Shown here piece after piece: positions 18,843 to 29,094 of a DNA stretch of 64,000 bases; the first letter of the stretch is position 1; each line of letters begins with the position of its first letter. A program made the translations under genes and the position numbers. The DNA comes from Leptospira idonii (lineage in GTDB: Bacteria; Spirochaetota; Leptospiria; Leptospirales; Leptospiraceae): assembly GCF_004770995.1 (NCBI RefSeq), contig NZ_RQHW01000031.1, positions 131,151-195,150 on the forward strand. Reading direction: 5' to 3'. Under the pieces are notes generated by a model. It had not been told where the DNA came from. It made no database searches and saw nothing but the letters and a program-made list of their open reading frames with translations.

Positions 18843-18915
18843 TGGGCGATGACAGGATTGAACTGCCGACCCGCTGCTTGTAAGGCAGCTGCTCTCCCAG
18901 CTGAGCTAATCGCCC
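18843..18915 (-). tRNA. tRNA-Val (UAC)
   Basis: Reading the minus strand from 18915, a complete cloverleaf is seen: 7-bp acceptor stem GGGCGAT/ATCGCCC, D arm GCTC-AGCTGGGA-GAGC, anticodon stem GCTGC/GCAGC with loop CTTACAA (anticodon UAC, valine), variable GGGTC, T arm with TTCAATC. The discriminator base is A and no CCA is encoded. The spurious peptide seen across it (GRLAQLGEQLPYKQRVG) is the usual translation artefact of this tRNA type. It stands alone between rpsT and the mutase; a weak CGGG-ATA-CCCG hairpin with a short T run lies downstream near 18800. Confidence 0.97.
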
Positions 18916-19013
18916 GTTCTGTAATGCCATTAAAATCGGCAAGGGATTGCTGTCTAGAAATTTTAAAGATTTAGAACAAATGGAAAAATCTGTAACGAAA
19001 AAGTAGGAGAAAC

Positions 19014-19036
19014 AAAAAAGGCCGCAGAAAGCGGCC
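19014..19036 (-). terminator. Rho-independent terminator of rpsT
   Basis: On the minus strand the sequence is GGCCGC-TTTCT-GCGGCC followed by six T, a perfect 6-bp GC-only stem with a 5-nt loop. It starts about 30 bp after the rpsT stop and precedes the tRNA gene. Confidence 0.9.
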
Positions 19037-19066
19037 TCTCATTCTTTAGCTAAGCAGTGAGTTTAG

Positions 19067-19342
19067 TTAGGCGGCAGGTTGAGCAAGAGAGTTGATTCTT
19101 GCAGCCATTCTAGCTTTCTTTCTATCAGCGTTTTTTTTGTGAATGAGATTGATTTTTGCAGCACGATCCAATCGAGAAGAATACTTAGAGAAGAAACCAA
19201 GAGCTTCCTCTTTGTTTCCGGATTTAATAGCTTTTAGTAAATTACGAGCATAAGTACGAATTTCAGTTCTGTCTTCTGCGTTACGTGCTTTGCGGCGCTC
19301 TGTGCGTCGGATGTCTTTTTTGGAGGATCTTAAATTAGCCAA
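19067..19342 (-). CDS. rpsT: 30S ribosomal protein S20
   Basis: 91 aa from a TTG start at 19342, giving (M)ANLRSSKKDIRRTERRKARN, the conserved S20 N-terminus. The frame is open for 19 more codons upstream, but the extension has no homology to S20 and the TTG has a strong ribosome site AGGGGAC 6 bp before it. The body is basic and helical, ending with the usual HKKNADRKKARMAARINSL. S20 binds 16S rRNA early in 30S assembly. It is monocistronic with its own intrinsic terminator. TTGACC at 19399-19394 is a possible -35. Confidence 0.96.
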   Translation of the reverse strand: MANLRSSKKDIRRTERRKARNAEDRTEIRTYARNLLKAIKSGNKEEALGFFSKYSSRLDRAAKINLIHKKNADRKKARMAARINSLAQPAA

Positions 19343-19463
19343 GGAATGTCCCCTTCGAGGAATTTTTACTAATCTTTTGAGTACCTGTCGTAGGGTCAAG
19401 GCGAATCATTAAAAAAATCGTTCCATTTCCTTTCTTTTCCTCCTCTTTTTCCAGGAGAGGCCT

Positions 19464-19748
19464 ATGTTTTACTGTCTGCTGGAAATCGACCGGGAATTGG
19501 CACAAATTCTTTCGGAAAAACATCTGGATTTAGGGTTAATCTTAAGATTGGCCCTATGGGGATTGAGACTTCCTAAACAAAGTCATTGGCAAAGAAGCGA
19601 ATCTTCTCCATTGCATCATGAAAGAGTCTCTCTTTCTCGTTTTGATTTTTTCACATTATACAGTAGGTCATTCGAGAACGAAGTTGACCCAAATTTACTT
19701 CTTTCTTATGCTTTTACAGAAGCGTTGCTGGATATACTACGACTGTGA
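19464..19748 (+). CDS. Hypothetical protein, first gene of a three-gene unit
   Basis: 94 aa, no recognisable family. The start is supported by AGGAGAGG 5 bp before the ATG. The protein is Leu-rich with no signal peptide or clear membrane span (LGLILRLALWGLRLP is only weakly hydrophobic). Its stop codon overlaps the GTG start of the next gene (GTGA), so the two are translationally coupled, which is the main evidence that this is a real gene. The divergent rpsT promoter shares the upstream gap. Confidence 0.6.
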   Translation: MFYCLLEIDRELAQILSEKHLDLGLILRLALWGLRLPKQSHWQRSESSPLHHERVSLSRFDFFTLYSRSFENEVDPNLLLSYAFTEALLDILRL

Positions 19749-20773
19749 CACCGGAAAAAGGAAAACATAATTATATTCGCATTGGATCGATCACAGAAAT
19801 CGATCCGAATAAACTTTCCATTTCTCAAATCAATCAACGATACGTCGATAGCGATAACAATCGTTATGCCCTCAGATTCAATAAAGAAACCAGAAGAATC
19901 GAAATCATCAAAATCATCTCTAACCAAAGCTATGAGATCGTAAATCAAAACCAGGAATCCTCCTCTCCCAAACAGGAAAATAAGGAAACAACCCCGATTC
20001 CTAAGCAAGAAAGCAAAGTTTTACCTAAGGATGTGACGGAGGTACCACAAAATCCTTCTTCCCCTCCCCTCGAACAGACACTTTTGGAAGGAGACATCGA
20101 TCTCAATATCATGACGGATGAGGATCTAGCGGCTCAATCCTCCATATCCGAACCCTCAGGAAAAGCAAATCCTCTGGAAGAAGATGTGGTACTTACCAAC
20201 TTAGCCCCTTCCTCAAAGACAGAATACCGTTCTCCTCATGTTTTGGTGGAGCATTTCATCAAGGTTTTGGGGACCTATAAAGAGAGAGCGAACGCAATCA
20301 TCAAAAACCTGCAATCTTCCCGTATTTTCGAAATCACAGGGGACCCTTCCGAAAACAAAAACATAGTAGGAAACCTAGCCAGGGAAATGGAAGCCCAGGT
20401 TTTCGAGGTCATCGATAAAATGATCGATTTGCATAAAGAAATGACCTCTTATCCTCGTCCTATTACATATTACATCTCTAAAGCTCCTGCAGACAAAAGG
20501 GAAGAAATGAAAACCATCGACTCCGATAAGGAAAAATTGGACAACCTTCATCTCTTCGAAATGCAGAGGTTCACGGAAATCATCGTGAGGGATTTAAAAA
20601 AACTAAGTTTACAATTAATGAATATTCTAAACTTAAAATCTGACAGCCAAGTAAAACAATTGCAATACCCCAACCAACTAATGTATGTCGATGCGAAGAA
20701 CGCTTCTTTGTATTTCTCTCAAGATTTGGACAAAACCATTATGGAGGTTGATAACTGGAAAAAACAAAAATGA
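19745..20773 (+). CDS. Hypothetical protein with disordered middle, second gene of unit
   Basis: 342 aa from a GTG at 19745. The N-terminal 60 residues look like a small beta domain (IRIGSITEIDPNKLSISQINQ). Residues about 65-150 are Pro/Glu/Ser/Lys-rich and should be disordered. The C-terminal 180 residues are helical and charged (NAIIKNLQSSRIFEITGD and EMEAQVFEVIDKMIDLHKEM). No signal peptide, so probably cytoplasmic. I recognise no family. Two near copies of the dispersed 12-mer (20038-20049 and 20185-20196) fall in the disordered linker. The stop overlaps the next start by 4 bp. Confidence 0.65.
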   Translation: MTPEKGKHNYIRIGSITEIDPNKLSISQINQRYVDSDNNRYALRFNKETRRIEIIKIISNQSYEIVNQNQESSSPKQENKETTPIPKQESKVLPKDVTEVPQNPSSPPLEQTLLEGDIDLNIMTDEDLAAQSSISEPSGKANPLEEDVVLTNLAPSSKTEYRSPHVLVEHFIKVLGTYKERANAIIKNLQSSRIFEITGDPSENKNIVGNLAREMEAQVFEVIDKMIDLHKEMTSYPRPITYYISKAPADKREEMKTIDSDKEKLDNLHLFEMQRFTEIIVRDLKKLSLQLMNILNLKSDSQVKQLQYPNQLMYVDAKNASLYFSQDLDKTIMEVDNWKKQK

Positions 20774-21567
20774 ATAAAGAACTCTCAGAAGCAGAAACAA
20801 AAGCGATTCTCGAAAAAATCAGAAACGAATACAAAGAGCACGGCAAACTCAATCCGAAGGCATTCGACTCAATAGCATTCGAAAAACGTTATCTTCAAAT
20901 TTTACAGATGCGCGGAAACATCGGAAAATTTTTATCCGAAGAAGTGGTTTTCCTGGAGCAACTCAAAGGCAAGTTCCAAGAAATCGTCGCAAAGAAAGAA
21001 GCCCAAAAAGCGCAGACACTCAACCGCATCATGGATGAATCCATAGAGAAGCTGGCCAATTATAAAAAGATAGACTTTCATCCTATGGCAAAAACGGAGC
21101 TTCGTTATTTTTACGGAGCGATGGCCGACTTTGCGGAAACGGAACTTCCCGTTTTGATTCTAATCTTTAAGGGAACACCTGAATATTCCTTTTTGCAGGA
21201 TGCGGTTCTACAAATAGAAAGAATCGGAGTGATTCGAAGAGGTCTTCCTTCTTTGAAAATTCAAGAACTCATTAAAAGTATGTTAGATGCCAATGGAAAT
21301 GCGATCCTAGTGGAAAAGGCTTCTCAAAATCTTTTGAAAGAAGGTTGTTTGGCTTTAAAAAACATATACACCTCCATCCAAGATCTTGTCTCAAAAAACA
21401 GAATCAATCCCGATCTAATGGCGAACATCAACGAAAGGGATTATCCGAAAGCGTATGCCACCTACGGAAGCAGAAGGTTCGAAGTATGTTTGAATCGCAT
21501 TTCTGAACAATGCAAACAAATCATACAAGATTTTAGAATGAATGCCTTGATGAGTATGGACAATTGA
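20770..21567 (+). CDS. Hypothetical all-helical protein, third gene of unit
   Basis: 265 aa, start ATG in the 4-bp overlap ATGA with the preceding gene. Entirely helical by pattern, with possible coiled coil at about 45-100 (EQLKGKFQEIVAKKEAQKAQ). No signal peptide, no membrane span, no catalytic motif I recognise. The C-terminal half of the preceding protein is of similar character, so the two may form a complex. The thiolase homologue begins 15 bp downstream and may belong to the same transcript. Confidence 0.65.
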   Translation: MNKELSEAETKAILEKIRNEYKEHGKLNPKAFDSIAFEKRYLQILQMRGNIGKFLSEEVVFLEQLKGKFQEIVAKKEAQKAQTLNRIMDESIEKLANYKKIDFHPMAKTELRYFYGAMADFAETELPVLILIFKGTPEYSFLQDAVLQIERIGVIRRGLPSLKIQELIKSMLDANGNAILVEKASQNLLKEGCLALKNIYTSIQDLVSKNRINPDLMANINERDYPKAYATYGSRRFEVCLNRISEQCKQIIQDFRMNALMSMDN

Positions 21568-21582
21568 TTTTCCTTTGGAAAA

Positions 21583-23109
21583 ATGACCCCTATTCTTCTC
21601 GGCGCTGCCGATACAATTGAATCCGAATTCGATGCGGAAGAATACAAAGCCGCATCTTCTTTAGAAAAGTATTATAAAATTCTATTTCGTTCCGTAGACA
21701 AACTGTTCGGTTTTCTGGGAACAGATCGCAGCAAAATCGCACCCTTTCTGACCGATTTCGTTTCCATCGAAGCCCAATCCTTAGGCAGGGAAGGGTACGG
21801 TTATTCCGTAAGAGATGCGAACGATTTGGGTTTCTCGGGAATCGCTTGTCATACGGTGGATCTGGGAGGAGCCAGCGTAGGGGGAGCCTTACAACAGGCC
21901 TATACGATCGTTTCAGCTAACCCTGATTCGGTGGTTTTGGTTGCAGCGGCGGACATTCCTAAATCCGTTTTCAAACAAGTTTCCGATCTAAAAAGACTCA
22001 CTGCGACCGTCTGCCATAAAGATTGGGAAATCCCTTACGGTTCCACACTCATCGGTCTCTATGCCCTTCTTGCGGAAAGAATGATGAAAGACTCGGGAGT
22101 CAATTCCGAAGACTTCGAGGAAATCACAAAAGTATTCCGCAGTTATGCGGTCAAAAACAAGAGAGCTTTTCAATACGAAAAGGAACTTACTGACAAACAA
22201 TTAAAGAAACATTTGGCAGGCCCCTACTCCACACCAATGATCGCCATCGTTACCGATCACGGTTTTGCGACTTTGATCACTACGGAAGCAAAAAAACAAG
22301 AGTTAATCGAAAAAGGGGCAATTAGAAAAGATGCGGACCATGTGTATCTTACCGGTGCGGGACACAGTATTCATGCGGAATATTTCACCCAAAAGAAAGA
22401 TCTTGCCAGCCCTTCAGGAATCGCAGCAGAAAGAGCTTTTTCCATCTCAGGATGGGAAAGAGAAGATCTGGACTACGCATGGATTTACGACTGTTTTACG
22501 GGGATGATCGTTACGGAAACAAGCCATTACTTCGGAAAATCTCCCAAAGAAGTGGCCGCTTCTCTTAGGAAGGGCAAAGTTCCCGTCGGCAACAAAGAAA
22601 TCCCCATCAACTTAGGAGGAGGAATCCTCAACTATCAAGCGGCAATGTCTCTTTCCGGCGCTGCGGGACTCATAGACGTAACAAGCCAATACGGCCTTGC
22701 GGCAGATCCCATTCCTAACCGCCTCGAAAAAACACCTAACGTAAGTTTACTTGGAGGAAACGGGGGAATCGACAGCATCAATTCGGTGATTATCTTCTCA
22801 AAAGAACTTCCAAGGAAACCAAAAAGAAAGGCAAACATCACAAGAACGATCTCCGTCAATGTTCCCCAAGGAAAAGAGGGAGAAGAAGGATTCATTCTTT
22901 CCGCAACGACTGTGAATTTTAATCCGGGAGGAGAAAAAAAGCCTCCCTATCTTTTATGCGCTGTTCAAACAAAGGGAGGTTCTATGATACTCACCAATCT
23001 TTACGATTCCCAAGGGAAAGAAATTATATCCGCGGAAGGGATCAGATTGGGAGAAACCAAAGTGAAACTGCAGAATAAAAATTCGATTCTGCAGTCCGTT
23101 TTAGTTTAG
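21583..23109 (+). CDS. Thiolase-fold protein lacking the catalytic Cys
   Basis: 508 aa. The overall order follows SCP2-type acetyl-CoA acetyltransferases: an N-terminal active-site region [15 protein letters not shown] at 92-106, the middle [17 protein letters not shown] (about 305), and [12 protein letters not shown] near 345, then a C-terminal beta-rich domain of about 100 residues. At the position of the nucleophilic Cys (CASG in thiolases) there is Gly96, and the GHP His near the C-terminus is missing too. The protein probably binds an acyl-CoA but cannot be a normal thiolase. The enlarged C-terminal domain resembles the OB-like domain in SCP2-thiolase partners. It converges on pheS with a 4-bp stop overlap. 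Confidence 0.75.
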   Translation: MTPILLGAADTIESEFDAEEYKAASSLEKYYKILFRSVDKLFGFLGTDRSKIAPFLTDFVSIEAQSLGREGYGYSVRDANDLGFSGIACHTVDLGGASVGGALQQAYTIVSANPDSVVLVAAADIPKSVFKQVSDLKRLTATVCHKDWEIPYGSTLIGLYALLAERMMKDSGVNSEDFEEITKVFRSYAVKNKRAFQYEKELTDKQLKKHLAGPYSTPMIAIVTDHGFATLITTEAKKQELIEKGAIRKDADHVYLTGAGHSIHAEYFTQKKDLASPSGIAAERAFSISGWEREDLDYAWIYDCFTGMIVTETSHYFGKSPKEVAASLRKGKVPVGNKEIPINLGGGILNYQAAMSLSGAAGLIDVTSQYGLAADPIPNRLEKTPNVSLLGGNGGIDSINSVIIFSKELPRKPKRKANITRTISVNVPQGKEGEEGFILSATTVNFNPGGEKKPPYLLCAVQTKGGSMILTNLYDSQGKEIISAEGIRLGETKVKLQNKNSILQSVLV

Positions 23110-24131
23110 AACTGATTCAAAAATCTCAGGTTTCCGGATTGGAAATAGCGGATGTCGTTGATCCCGTAACGCATCATTACAAGACGATCCAGTCCCAATC
23201 CGAATGCGAAGCCTGACCATTTTTTAGAATCCAACTTTGCATGTTCTAATACATTAGGATGTACTAATCCACAAGGAAGAAGTTCCAACCAGCCGGATTG
23301 TTTACATACGGAACAACCTTTTCCTTCACAAACAAGACAGTTGATGTCCAATTCGAATCCAGGTTCAACGAAAGGAAAGTATCCTGGGCGAAGTCTTGTT
23401 TTTACTTCTCTACGGAAGATACGAGACAACAAAGTTTCCATCGTGTAAATCAAATGAGCGATGGAAATCCCTTCTCCTACAACCATACCTTCCACTTGAT
23501 AGAAAGTATTTTCGTGAGAAGCATCCACTTCTTCGTAACGAAACACTCTTCCCGGTGCGATGATTCGGAAAGGAGGTTTTAAATTACGAAGCGCCCGAAC
23601 TTGAATGGCGGATGTATGAGTACGAAGAAGATTTCCGTCTTTAGTATAAAACGTATCCTGCATATCTCTCGCAGGATGATCTTCCGTAAAATTCAAAGCT
23701 CCGAAATTGTTTTCATCGGTTTCCACTTCCGGTCCGTCCATAATGGAGAAACCCATAGATGTGAATATATCTTCTATTTCGTATTGAATTTGAGAGATAG
23801 GGTGAAGAGTGCCTCTTTCCAAAGGAGGAAGGGATTTTAAAGAATCGAAAAATTCGTTCTTCAGTTTTACTTCGTAAAACTCTTCTTTGATTTTTTTTCT
23901 TTGTGCTTCTACGAAAGACTCTATCTTTACTTGAGCCTCGTTAGCAAGTTTCCCTGTCGTTTTTTTCTCTTCAACACTTAAGGAAGCAAGTCCCTTAAGA
24001 ACAGATGTTAGTTTTCCTTTTTTACCGATAAAATTGTTTTTATTCTGATCCAATTCTTCATCGGATTTCGATGCGATTACGGCAGCTTCCGCTTCTTTGA
24101 TTAGGTTTTCTATTTCTTGGGTCAGGCTCAT
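23106..24131 (-). CDS. pheS: Phenylalanine-tRNA ligase alpha subunit
   Basis: 341 aa class II synthetase alpha subunit. An N-terminal coiled-coil tRNA-binding arm (residues 1-85) is followed by motif 2 with [12 protein letters not shown] and [24 protein letters not shown], a [15 protein letters not shown] segment, and motif 3 [18 protein letters not shown]. It pairs with PheT to charge tRNA-Phe; pheT is not adjacent, which is unusual since many bacteria keep pheST together. A cysteine set [17 protein letters not shown] (four Cys) replaces the short insert seen in enteric PheS and may bind zinc. It overlaps mpl by 4 bp. Confidence 0.96.
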   Translation of the reverse strand: MSLTQEIENLIKEAEAAVIASKSDEELDQNKNNFIGKKGKLTSVLKGLASLSVEEKKTTGKLANEAQVKIESFVEAQRKKIKEEFYEVKLKNEFFDSLKSLPPLERGTLHPISQIQYEIEDIFTSMGFSIMDGPEVETDENNFGALNFTEDHPARDMQDTFYTKDGNLLRTHTSAIQVRALRNLKPPFRIIAPGRVFRYEEVDASHENTFYQVEGMVVGEGISIAHLIYTMETLLSRIFRREVKTRLRPGYFPFVEPGFELDINCLVCEGKGCSVCKQSGWLELLPCGLVHPNVLEHAKLDSKKWSGFAFGLGLDRLVMMRYGINDIRYFQSGNLRFLNQF

Positions 24132-25522
24132 TTGATTTCTCTTTCTAAAACGAGTTTGGACAACTCGGGATAAATTCCTCCGAAAGCTCCGTTGGACATG
24201 GCAAGAACGATCAATTTGGATTTATCGAACTTACTGATTTCTTTCGTCACTAACGAGAGCAGATCTTTCGGATCTTTGCAATACAATGCGGGCTTTTTGG
24301 TTTTCCCGGAAGTATCCTTCACTAACTTTTTCACGTTTAATTTAAGTTTAGCGGACACTTTGTTTACTTGATATACTTCCGTAATCAAAGTCAAATCGGA
24401 GCCTTTAAAGGAAGCGGCAAAATCGTCCTGAAACACATTTCTATGGGAAGTGGCACTTCTCGGTTCGAAAAGGGAGATGATTTTGTATCCCGGATATGCT
24501 TCCTTATGGGCACGAATGGTTTCCTGAATGGCGACAGGATGATGTGCAAAATCCTCAACAAGAAGGCTATTTTCATTTTGTATCAAAATCTCTTGTCTTC
24601 TTTTTACTCCAGGGAAGGTCAGAAAAGCATCGATGATTTCCTTTCTTTTTTCGGGAGCGATTGCCAGACAGATTCGAACCGCAGCTTCCGCATTTCTATA
24701 GTTATGTGCACCGATCAAAGAAGGTTTTAACTTCAATTTGGTTTTTAAATCGGTCAATATCCCTTTTTCGTATTTGAATACAGAGTTTTTGTCGCTCAAT
24801 TCGAATGCTTCCGTAGGTGCATGTTTGTAAGATTCCAAAATGGAATTTAGGTTTTTGGATCCTTTCCAAAACAAAACCTTTCCTGCACTGGGAACCAAAT
24901 TTAAAAGTCTTTTGAACATGACTTTAATCGCATCCAAATCGGCGAAGATATCGGCATGATCGAAATCCAAAGCGTTTAACACTAGATAGAAGGGTCTGTA
25001 ATGTAAAAACTTGGAACTTTTGTCGAAGAAGGCGGAATCGTATTCGTCCCCTTCGATCACGAAATATTCCCCTTTCCCCAGAGCGAATCCAGGGTGACCG
25101 TCTTTACGAATCCCTCCCACGAACAAACCGGGTTCCATTCCGATTTGGGAAAGAATCCAGTGAGTTAAAAATGTGGTGGTGGTTTTTCCGTGAGTTCCTG
25201 CGATCACGATCGGCTTTTTGCCTTTCAGAAAAAAATGCCCTATCGCCTGGGCCATACTCATATATTCTTTTCCCGAGTTGAGAACCTCTTCCACTTCCGG
25301 ATTTCCTCTCGAAATCGCATTTCCGATGATCACTAAATCGGCATCTTTTACGTTTTCCTTCATATAACCGGATTTAGGTGCAAGACCCCATTCCACAAGT
25401 TTATCGGACATGGGAGGATACAGATTCTGATCGGAGCCGGATACGTCATGGCCGATTTCTTTCAACATATAAGCAAGATTGCCCATGGCGATCCCGCCGA
25501 TTCCAACGAGGAAAATTTTCAA
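24128..25522 (-). CDS. mpl: UDP-N-acetylmuramate:L-alanyl-gamma-D-glutamyl-meso-diaminopimelate ligase
   Basis: 464 aa Mur-ligase fold. The N-terminal Rossmann domain has [11 protein letters not shown] at 7-17, the ATP loop is [14 protein letters not shown], and the middle domain has [11 protein letters not shown] as in Mpl rather than MurC. Mpl ligates recycled tripeptide directly to UDP-MurNAc, so this organism probably recycles peptidoglycan. MurC is the alternative, but the [17 protein letters not shown] signature favours Mpl. Start and stop overlap the neighbours by 4 bp each (Yip1-like gene upstream, pheS downstream). Confidence 0.92.
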   Translation of the reverse strand: MKIFLVGIGGIAMGNLAYMLKEIGHDVSGSDQNLYPPMSDKLVEWGLAPKSGYMKENVKDADLVIIGNAISRGNPEVEEVLNSGKEYMSMAQAIGHFFLKGKKPIVIAGTHGKTTTTFLTHWILSQIGMEPGLFVGGIRKDGHPGFALGKGEYFVIEGDEYDSAFFDKSSKFLHYRPFYLVLNALDFDHADIFADLDAIKVMFKRLLNLVPSAGKVLFWKGSKNLNSILESYKHAPTEAFELSDKNSVFKYEKGILTDLKTKLKLKPSLIGAHNYRNAEAAVRICLAIAPEKRKEIIDAFLTFPGVKRRQEILIQNENSLLVEDFAHHPVAIQETIRAHKEAYPGYKIISLFEPRSATSHRNVFQDDFAASFKGSDLTLITEVYQVNKVSAKLKLNVKKLVKDTSGKTKKPALYCKDPKDLLSLVTKEISKFDKSKLIVLAMSNGAFGGIYPELSKLVLEREIK

Positions 25523-26175
25523 AAGACTACCGTCCTAATTATATTGTAAACGAGAAGTGGAAAGGCCGCTAAAAATAGAAAGAAGAGAAGAGCCTTCATG
25601 AAAAAGAATAGAAAATCGAAAGATGTCCATCCTCTCATCATGGATAAAAACATATAGGAGAGTTGGAGGGAATAAAGACCGCCTAACGCAATAAACAACA
25701 AAGGAAACGGTGCGGGAAGAAACCAAAATACAGCAGTCGTTGAAAAAGGAATAAAAGAGATCGCAAACACATGAGGTTCCGGGCCCTGCCAATCCTTCAA
25801 ACGGTCTCTCATTTTATGGTAGATGCGGAAACTATCTAGTAATCGAAGTAATACGATCACCGCAAAATAAAATACGAATACCGCGAACACACCTTGCAAT
25901 AAAGTGATTTTAGTGTCTTCATCGTCCGTCGTGACTTTTAGAACGAAGATCTGAATCAAGTTCCCGACAAACTTGGATATAATTCCAAGTGCCGCCAATT
26001 GAATGTGGATTAAGAATAAGTCTCTTCCTCCTAAATCCTGCTTTTGGAAAAAGGATTCAAAAGCGGACTTGGGAGAGAAAAAAACGTCCCGGACCAAGTC
26101 CATACGGGAAGAAAATGAATTCGAATTTTGCACCTTATTGGATTTTCTGATTGGGGCGTTCAAAGCGGGAAGCAT
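25519..26175 (-). CDS. Yip1-type multi-spanning membrane protein
   Basis: 218 aa with five or so hydrophobic segments after about residue 55 ([49 protein letters not shown] and two more). The pattern [20 protein letters not shown] before the first helix is the typical lead-in of Yip1-domain proteins in bacteria. The ATG at 26175 has AGGTG 6 bp upstream and overlaps the previous gene by 41 bp; an internal ATG at 26103 would avoid the overlap, and I cannot decide with certainty. It probably works with the ABC system upstream, in a role I cannot name. Confidence 0.7.
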   Translation of the reverse strand: MLPALNAPIRKSNKVQNSNSFSSRMDLVRDVFFSPKSAFESFFQKQDLGGRDLFLIHIQLAALGIISKFVGNLIQIFVLKVTTDDEDTKITLLQGVFAVFVFYFAVIVLLRLLDSFRIYHKMRDRLKDWQGPEPHVFAISFIPFSTTAVFWFLPAPFPLLFIALGGLYSLQLSYMFLSMMRGWTSFDFLFFFMKALLFFLFLAAFPLLVYNIIRTVVF

Positions 26176-27223
26176 TTTTCACACCTAAGGTCGCTTGGAT
26201 GAAATTTTGAAAGGTCTCTTCCTTCACAAAACTAGGGCTTTCTTCGAAATAAGGAGAAAGTTCTCTCAGAACAGGACGATAGATCTGCCCGTTCCATTCC
26301 GCTTTAGGATAAAACTTCACCTTCCAACGATACCCTGTGGAATGTTCCGCAACGAATACTGCTTCCGGCTCCGATTCGGTGGATGTTTTAGCGAAAGCAA
26401 AACCGGGACCGGATTCATCGTCCGGATAAAGATCGGCTCTGAGATTTTTACTTTGGGTTTCCCAATTGTTTCCTACATCGGGAGAAAGCACGATTCTTTC
26501 CTGAGTGGGGCGACTCCATTGGTTCACATAAGTATCGTATTGATTTTTTTTCGCTCGGTTCTCCGCACGAATCTTCATCCCTTGCCCTGAAAATTCCAAA
26601 GAAGTCAAATAACCGCCGCTAAATTGTATATATTGCCTTTCCCGAAAGGCAACAGATTTCGTTCTGAATTTATCCGCCAAATAGGAGTAAGGAGATAAAA
26701 TCTCTTCTTCAACTCTGGCAGAAACTCTGGAAGAATCGGAAGCGATTTTTTTACCGAAATAAATGATTTTTCCTTCTTTAGGTGAGAAGGATACATCGGA
26801 AAGGTCTTCAGATAAATTGAGATTAGGCGCATCTTCCTTCAAACAATAAGATTCCAAAACCGATTCGGTTGATTTTTCTATGAACTTCGTTTTGAGAACG
26901 CTTAGATCCGAGAAAGTATTCTTTACGTTGAAGTTACCTTCGTAAGTGATGAGGGTTTTTGTTGCAGGATCTTCTTGAGATACGGAAAAAACGGGAGGTT
27001 TTTTCCAGCCTCTTTCGAAAAGACGAAACAACAAAGGATTCTCTGCAAAACCCGGTTCTTTTTCTCCGCACCAAGTTTCTTTAGGTGGAGAATACAACGC
27101 AGTTTTCCAATTTGTTTTCCAAAAATTAACTTCTGTTAAGTTTTCATCTTTCTCTTCCAAAAAGAAAAAGAGAAAAAATAGAAATACGAAAGCAGTAACG
27201 ACTAGGATAAGTTTATTTTTCAT
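26135..27223 (-). CDS. DUF4340-like membrane-anchored protein of ABC system
   Basis: 362 aa from the ATG at 27223; the longer frame from 27316 overlaps the GldG-like gene and is rejected. A transmembrane helix at residues 5-22 (LVVTAFVFLFFLFFF) anchors a soluble domain outside. The opening VNFWKTNWKTALYSPPKETW and later repeated strand patterns resemble DUF4340 proteins, which habitually follow GldG-like genes. It overlaps the GldG-like stop by 4 bp. The function of DUF4340 is unknown; it may be a periplasmic substrate-handling or scaffold part of the transporter. Confidence 0.7.
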   Translation of the reverse strand: MKNKLILVVTAFVFLFFLFFFLEEKDENLTEVNFWKTNWKTALYSPPKETWCGEKEPGFAENPLLFRLFERGWKKPPVFSVSQEDPATKTLITYEGNFNVKNTFSDLSVLKTKFIEKSTESVLESYCLKEDAPNLNLSEDLSDVSFSPKEGKIIYFGKKIASDSSRVSARVEEEILSPYSYLADKFRTKSVAFRERQYIQFSGGYLTSLEFSGQGMKIRAENRAKKNQYDTYVNQWSRPTQERIVLSPDVGNNWETQSKNLRADLYPDDESGPGFAFAKTSTESEPEAVFVAEHSTGYRWKVKFYPKAEWNGQIYRPVLRELSPYFEESPSFVKEETFQNFIQATLGVKNASRFERPNQKIQ

Positions 27224-29091
27224 ACTTCCACTGATGATTTTTTTCTTCTGGAATGAACGTAATAAGAACCGAGTCCCAAGATGAGTCCCGGATAAAGAAA
27301 CACTCCTATGGCCCAAACGATTAACTTCTGATTGTCGGAGAGACTGATGGTCTGGATTTCATCCTTCTTGGGAGGAATCTCGGCAATCCCCGTATCTTGA
27401 AATAATCCGGTCACTGCGGCATTCGCAAAATGTCCGTTCATCGCATATACTATGAATTGATCGGTGATCCAGGAAGTTCCGGAATGCAGGATGATCTTTC
27501 CTGTTTTTTCTCCCGTCAAAGATACGGGAGTGAGAAGGACGGAAAGAAGCAGGTTCTCCTTTTTTTCGTCTCCATCCATCTTTGAATTTCCGTTCCCATC
27601 TGCAAAAATTTCAAACCCTGTTTCCAACAGATTTTCGGACTTAAATTGAAAAGGTGCGGTTCCTGAAGATTCAGTCACCAAATATCCGCTATAGGGAAAT
27701 AAGACTCCTAGATCTTTTTTGGGAAGAAGGTCAGTGAGTTTGTTTTCGGAAAATTTTCTAGCAAGGATGAATCCCGGTTTTTCGGATCTTTCCACCAAAA
27801 CTTCGTTTTTGTATTTCAGCCCGGAAATTCCCAAAAGCCAGGAGAAATCTTCTTTTCCTTTAGGTTCCACAGTGATAAAGATTTTTCCGTTCTGTTTCAA
27901 TACATAGTTTTTGATTTCTTCCCTGGCTTCCTCGGAGAAAGGAATGGTCGGTCCTAAAATCACGACCAAATCGGCATCTTTAGGAAAACCGGAAGGCCAG
28001 CCTTGTGCAAAACCCCATTCGGATATGTTAAAGTTCAAAAATTGTAAATTAGTTGTGAAGCGGTTCACTTGTTCGTTCGGAAGGGATTTGAATCCCAATC
28101 CGAATCTTTCCCCGTTGGAGGAAGTGAAATAGATTTTTTTCTGTTCCGTAGAAACGTTGAAGATCGCCGCCATCAATTTTCGTTCCAGATCTTCCAAGTC
28201 TGCAGGATCTTTCGCAAAAACCTTTTCTTCAGCAAACGGTGTGAGACTGTCCAAAAGAGATGCTTTTTTAGAACGAACTAAGATCGTTCCGTTGGATGCC
28301 TGCCCGAAATCTTTCAATAAATCGGTTTCCACATCCGCATTGATAAAGGTAACCGTGAGCAGAGGATTTTCCGCCTTGATCTGATCCAGAAGGATTTCTA
28401 TATCAGGACGAACACGAGTGAGTGCCAAGGAACTCGACTTATCTCCGTTCGCCGGTCCATCCGCTTCCAAAGGTCTGGGATAAAATGCGGTTATGGTGGT
28501 TTCTTTTTTGATTTGTTTCAGTAAATTTCTGGAAATAGGAGAAAGGGAAAATTTTCCTTTCGAACTGAGATCGAAATTATAATTCCTTTTGATCGCAAAA
28601 TAATTGAACGCTACGATCAGAGGGAGAACGAAGAGAAAACCCAATACGGCATTTTGCAACAAAGAACTTTTCGCTTTCGAAAGATTGCTCTGCGCTTCCA
28701 AAGAAGACTTTCCGATTTCAATCAGTACAATCTGTAACAAAAACGCTAAAGAGAACACAACCGTCAAAAGAAGAAGAAATTCCCTGATTTTGGGAATGGA
28801 ACTGGCTTGTGAGTTAACTCCTGCAACACTTGCAGAATCCAGATAATCTCTCAGCAAGGAAAAAACGAATGCAAGAACGCCCAAAGCCGTTCCTAAGTAT
28901 CGATTTTGGTCTTCTTTGCGAATGCGATGTACGATGAGTCTGTAAAGAAAATCGGATACCAAAAAAACGAAAACGATAAAAAGCCAAGCCATTCGTTTGG
29001 CAGGATCGGTCACCATTCCATCCAATAGAAAAAATAAGAATAAGGAAATTACGCTTAAAAAAGGGAAAATTCTATCCAAAGAAACTAACAT
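27220..29091 (-). CDS. GldG-like auxiliary protein of ABC transporter
   Basis: 623 aa. Four N-terminal transmembrane segments (to about residue 170) precede a large extracytoplasmic domain that begins NFDLSSKGKFSLSPISRNLL, the signature of GldG/ABC_transp_aux proteins, and includes the glutamine-amidotransferase-like DLVVILGPTIPFSEEAREEI. A last transmembrane helix is at the C-terminus (LIVWAIGVFLYPGLILGLG). In Bacteroidetes GldG works with GldA and GldF; in spirochetes the substrate is unknown. It lies 3 bp after the permease gene and overlaps the DUF4340-like gene. Confidence 0.82.
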   Translation of the reverse strand: MLVSLDRIFPFLSVISLFLFFLLDGMVTDPAKRMAWLFIVFVFLVSDFLYRLIVHRIRKEDQNRYLGTALGVLAFVFSLLRDYLDSASVAGVNSQASSIPKIREFLLLLTVVFSLAFLLQIVLIEIGKSSLEAQSNLSKAKSSLLQNAVLGFLFVLPLIVAFNYFAIKRNYNFDLSSKGKFSLSPISRNLLKQIKKETTITAFYPRPLEADGPANGDKSSSLALTRVRPDIEILLDQIKAENPLLTVTFINADVETDLLKDFGQASNGTILVRSKKASLLDSLTPFAEEKVFAKDPADLEDLERKLMAAIFNVSTEQKKIYFTSSNGERFGLGFKSLPNEQVNRFTTNLQFLNFNISEWGFAQGWPSGFPKDADLVVILGPTIPFSEEAREEIKNYVLKQNGKIFITVEPKGKEDFSWLLGISGLKYKNEVLVERSEKPGFILARKFSENKLTDLLPKKDLGVLFPYSGYLVTESSGTAPFQFKSENLLETGFEIFADGNGNSKMDGDEKKENLLLSVLLTPVSLTGEKTGKIILHSGTSWITDQFIVYAMNGHFANAAVTGLFQDTGIAEIPPKKDEIQTISLSDNQKLIVWAIGVFLYPGLILGLGSYYVHSRRKKSSVEV

Positions 29092-29094
29092 TGA

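Noticed and set aside
18652..18942. 96-aa minus-strand reading frame containing GRLAQLGEQLPYKQRVG
   Set aside because: It is the translation artefact of the tRNA-Val gene, and it overlaps the mutase start.
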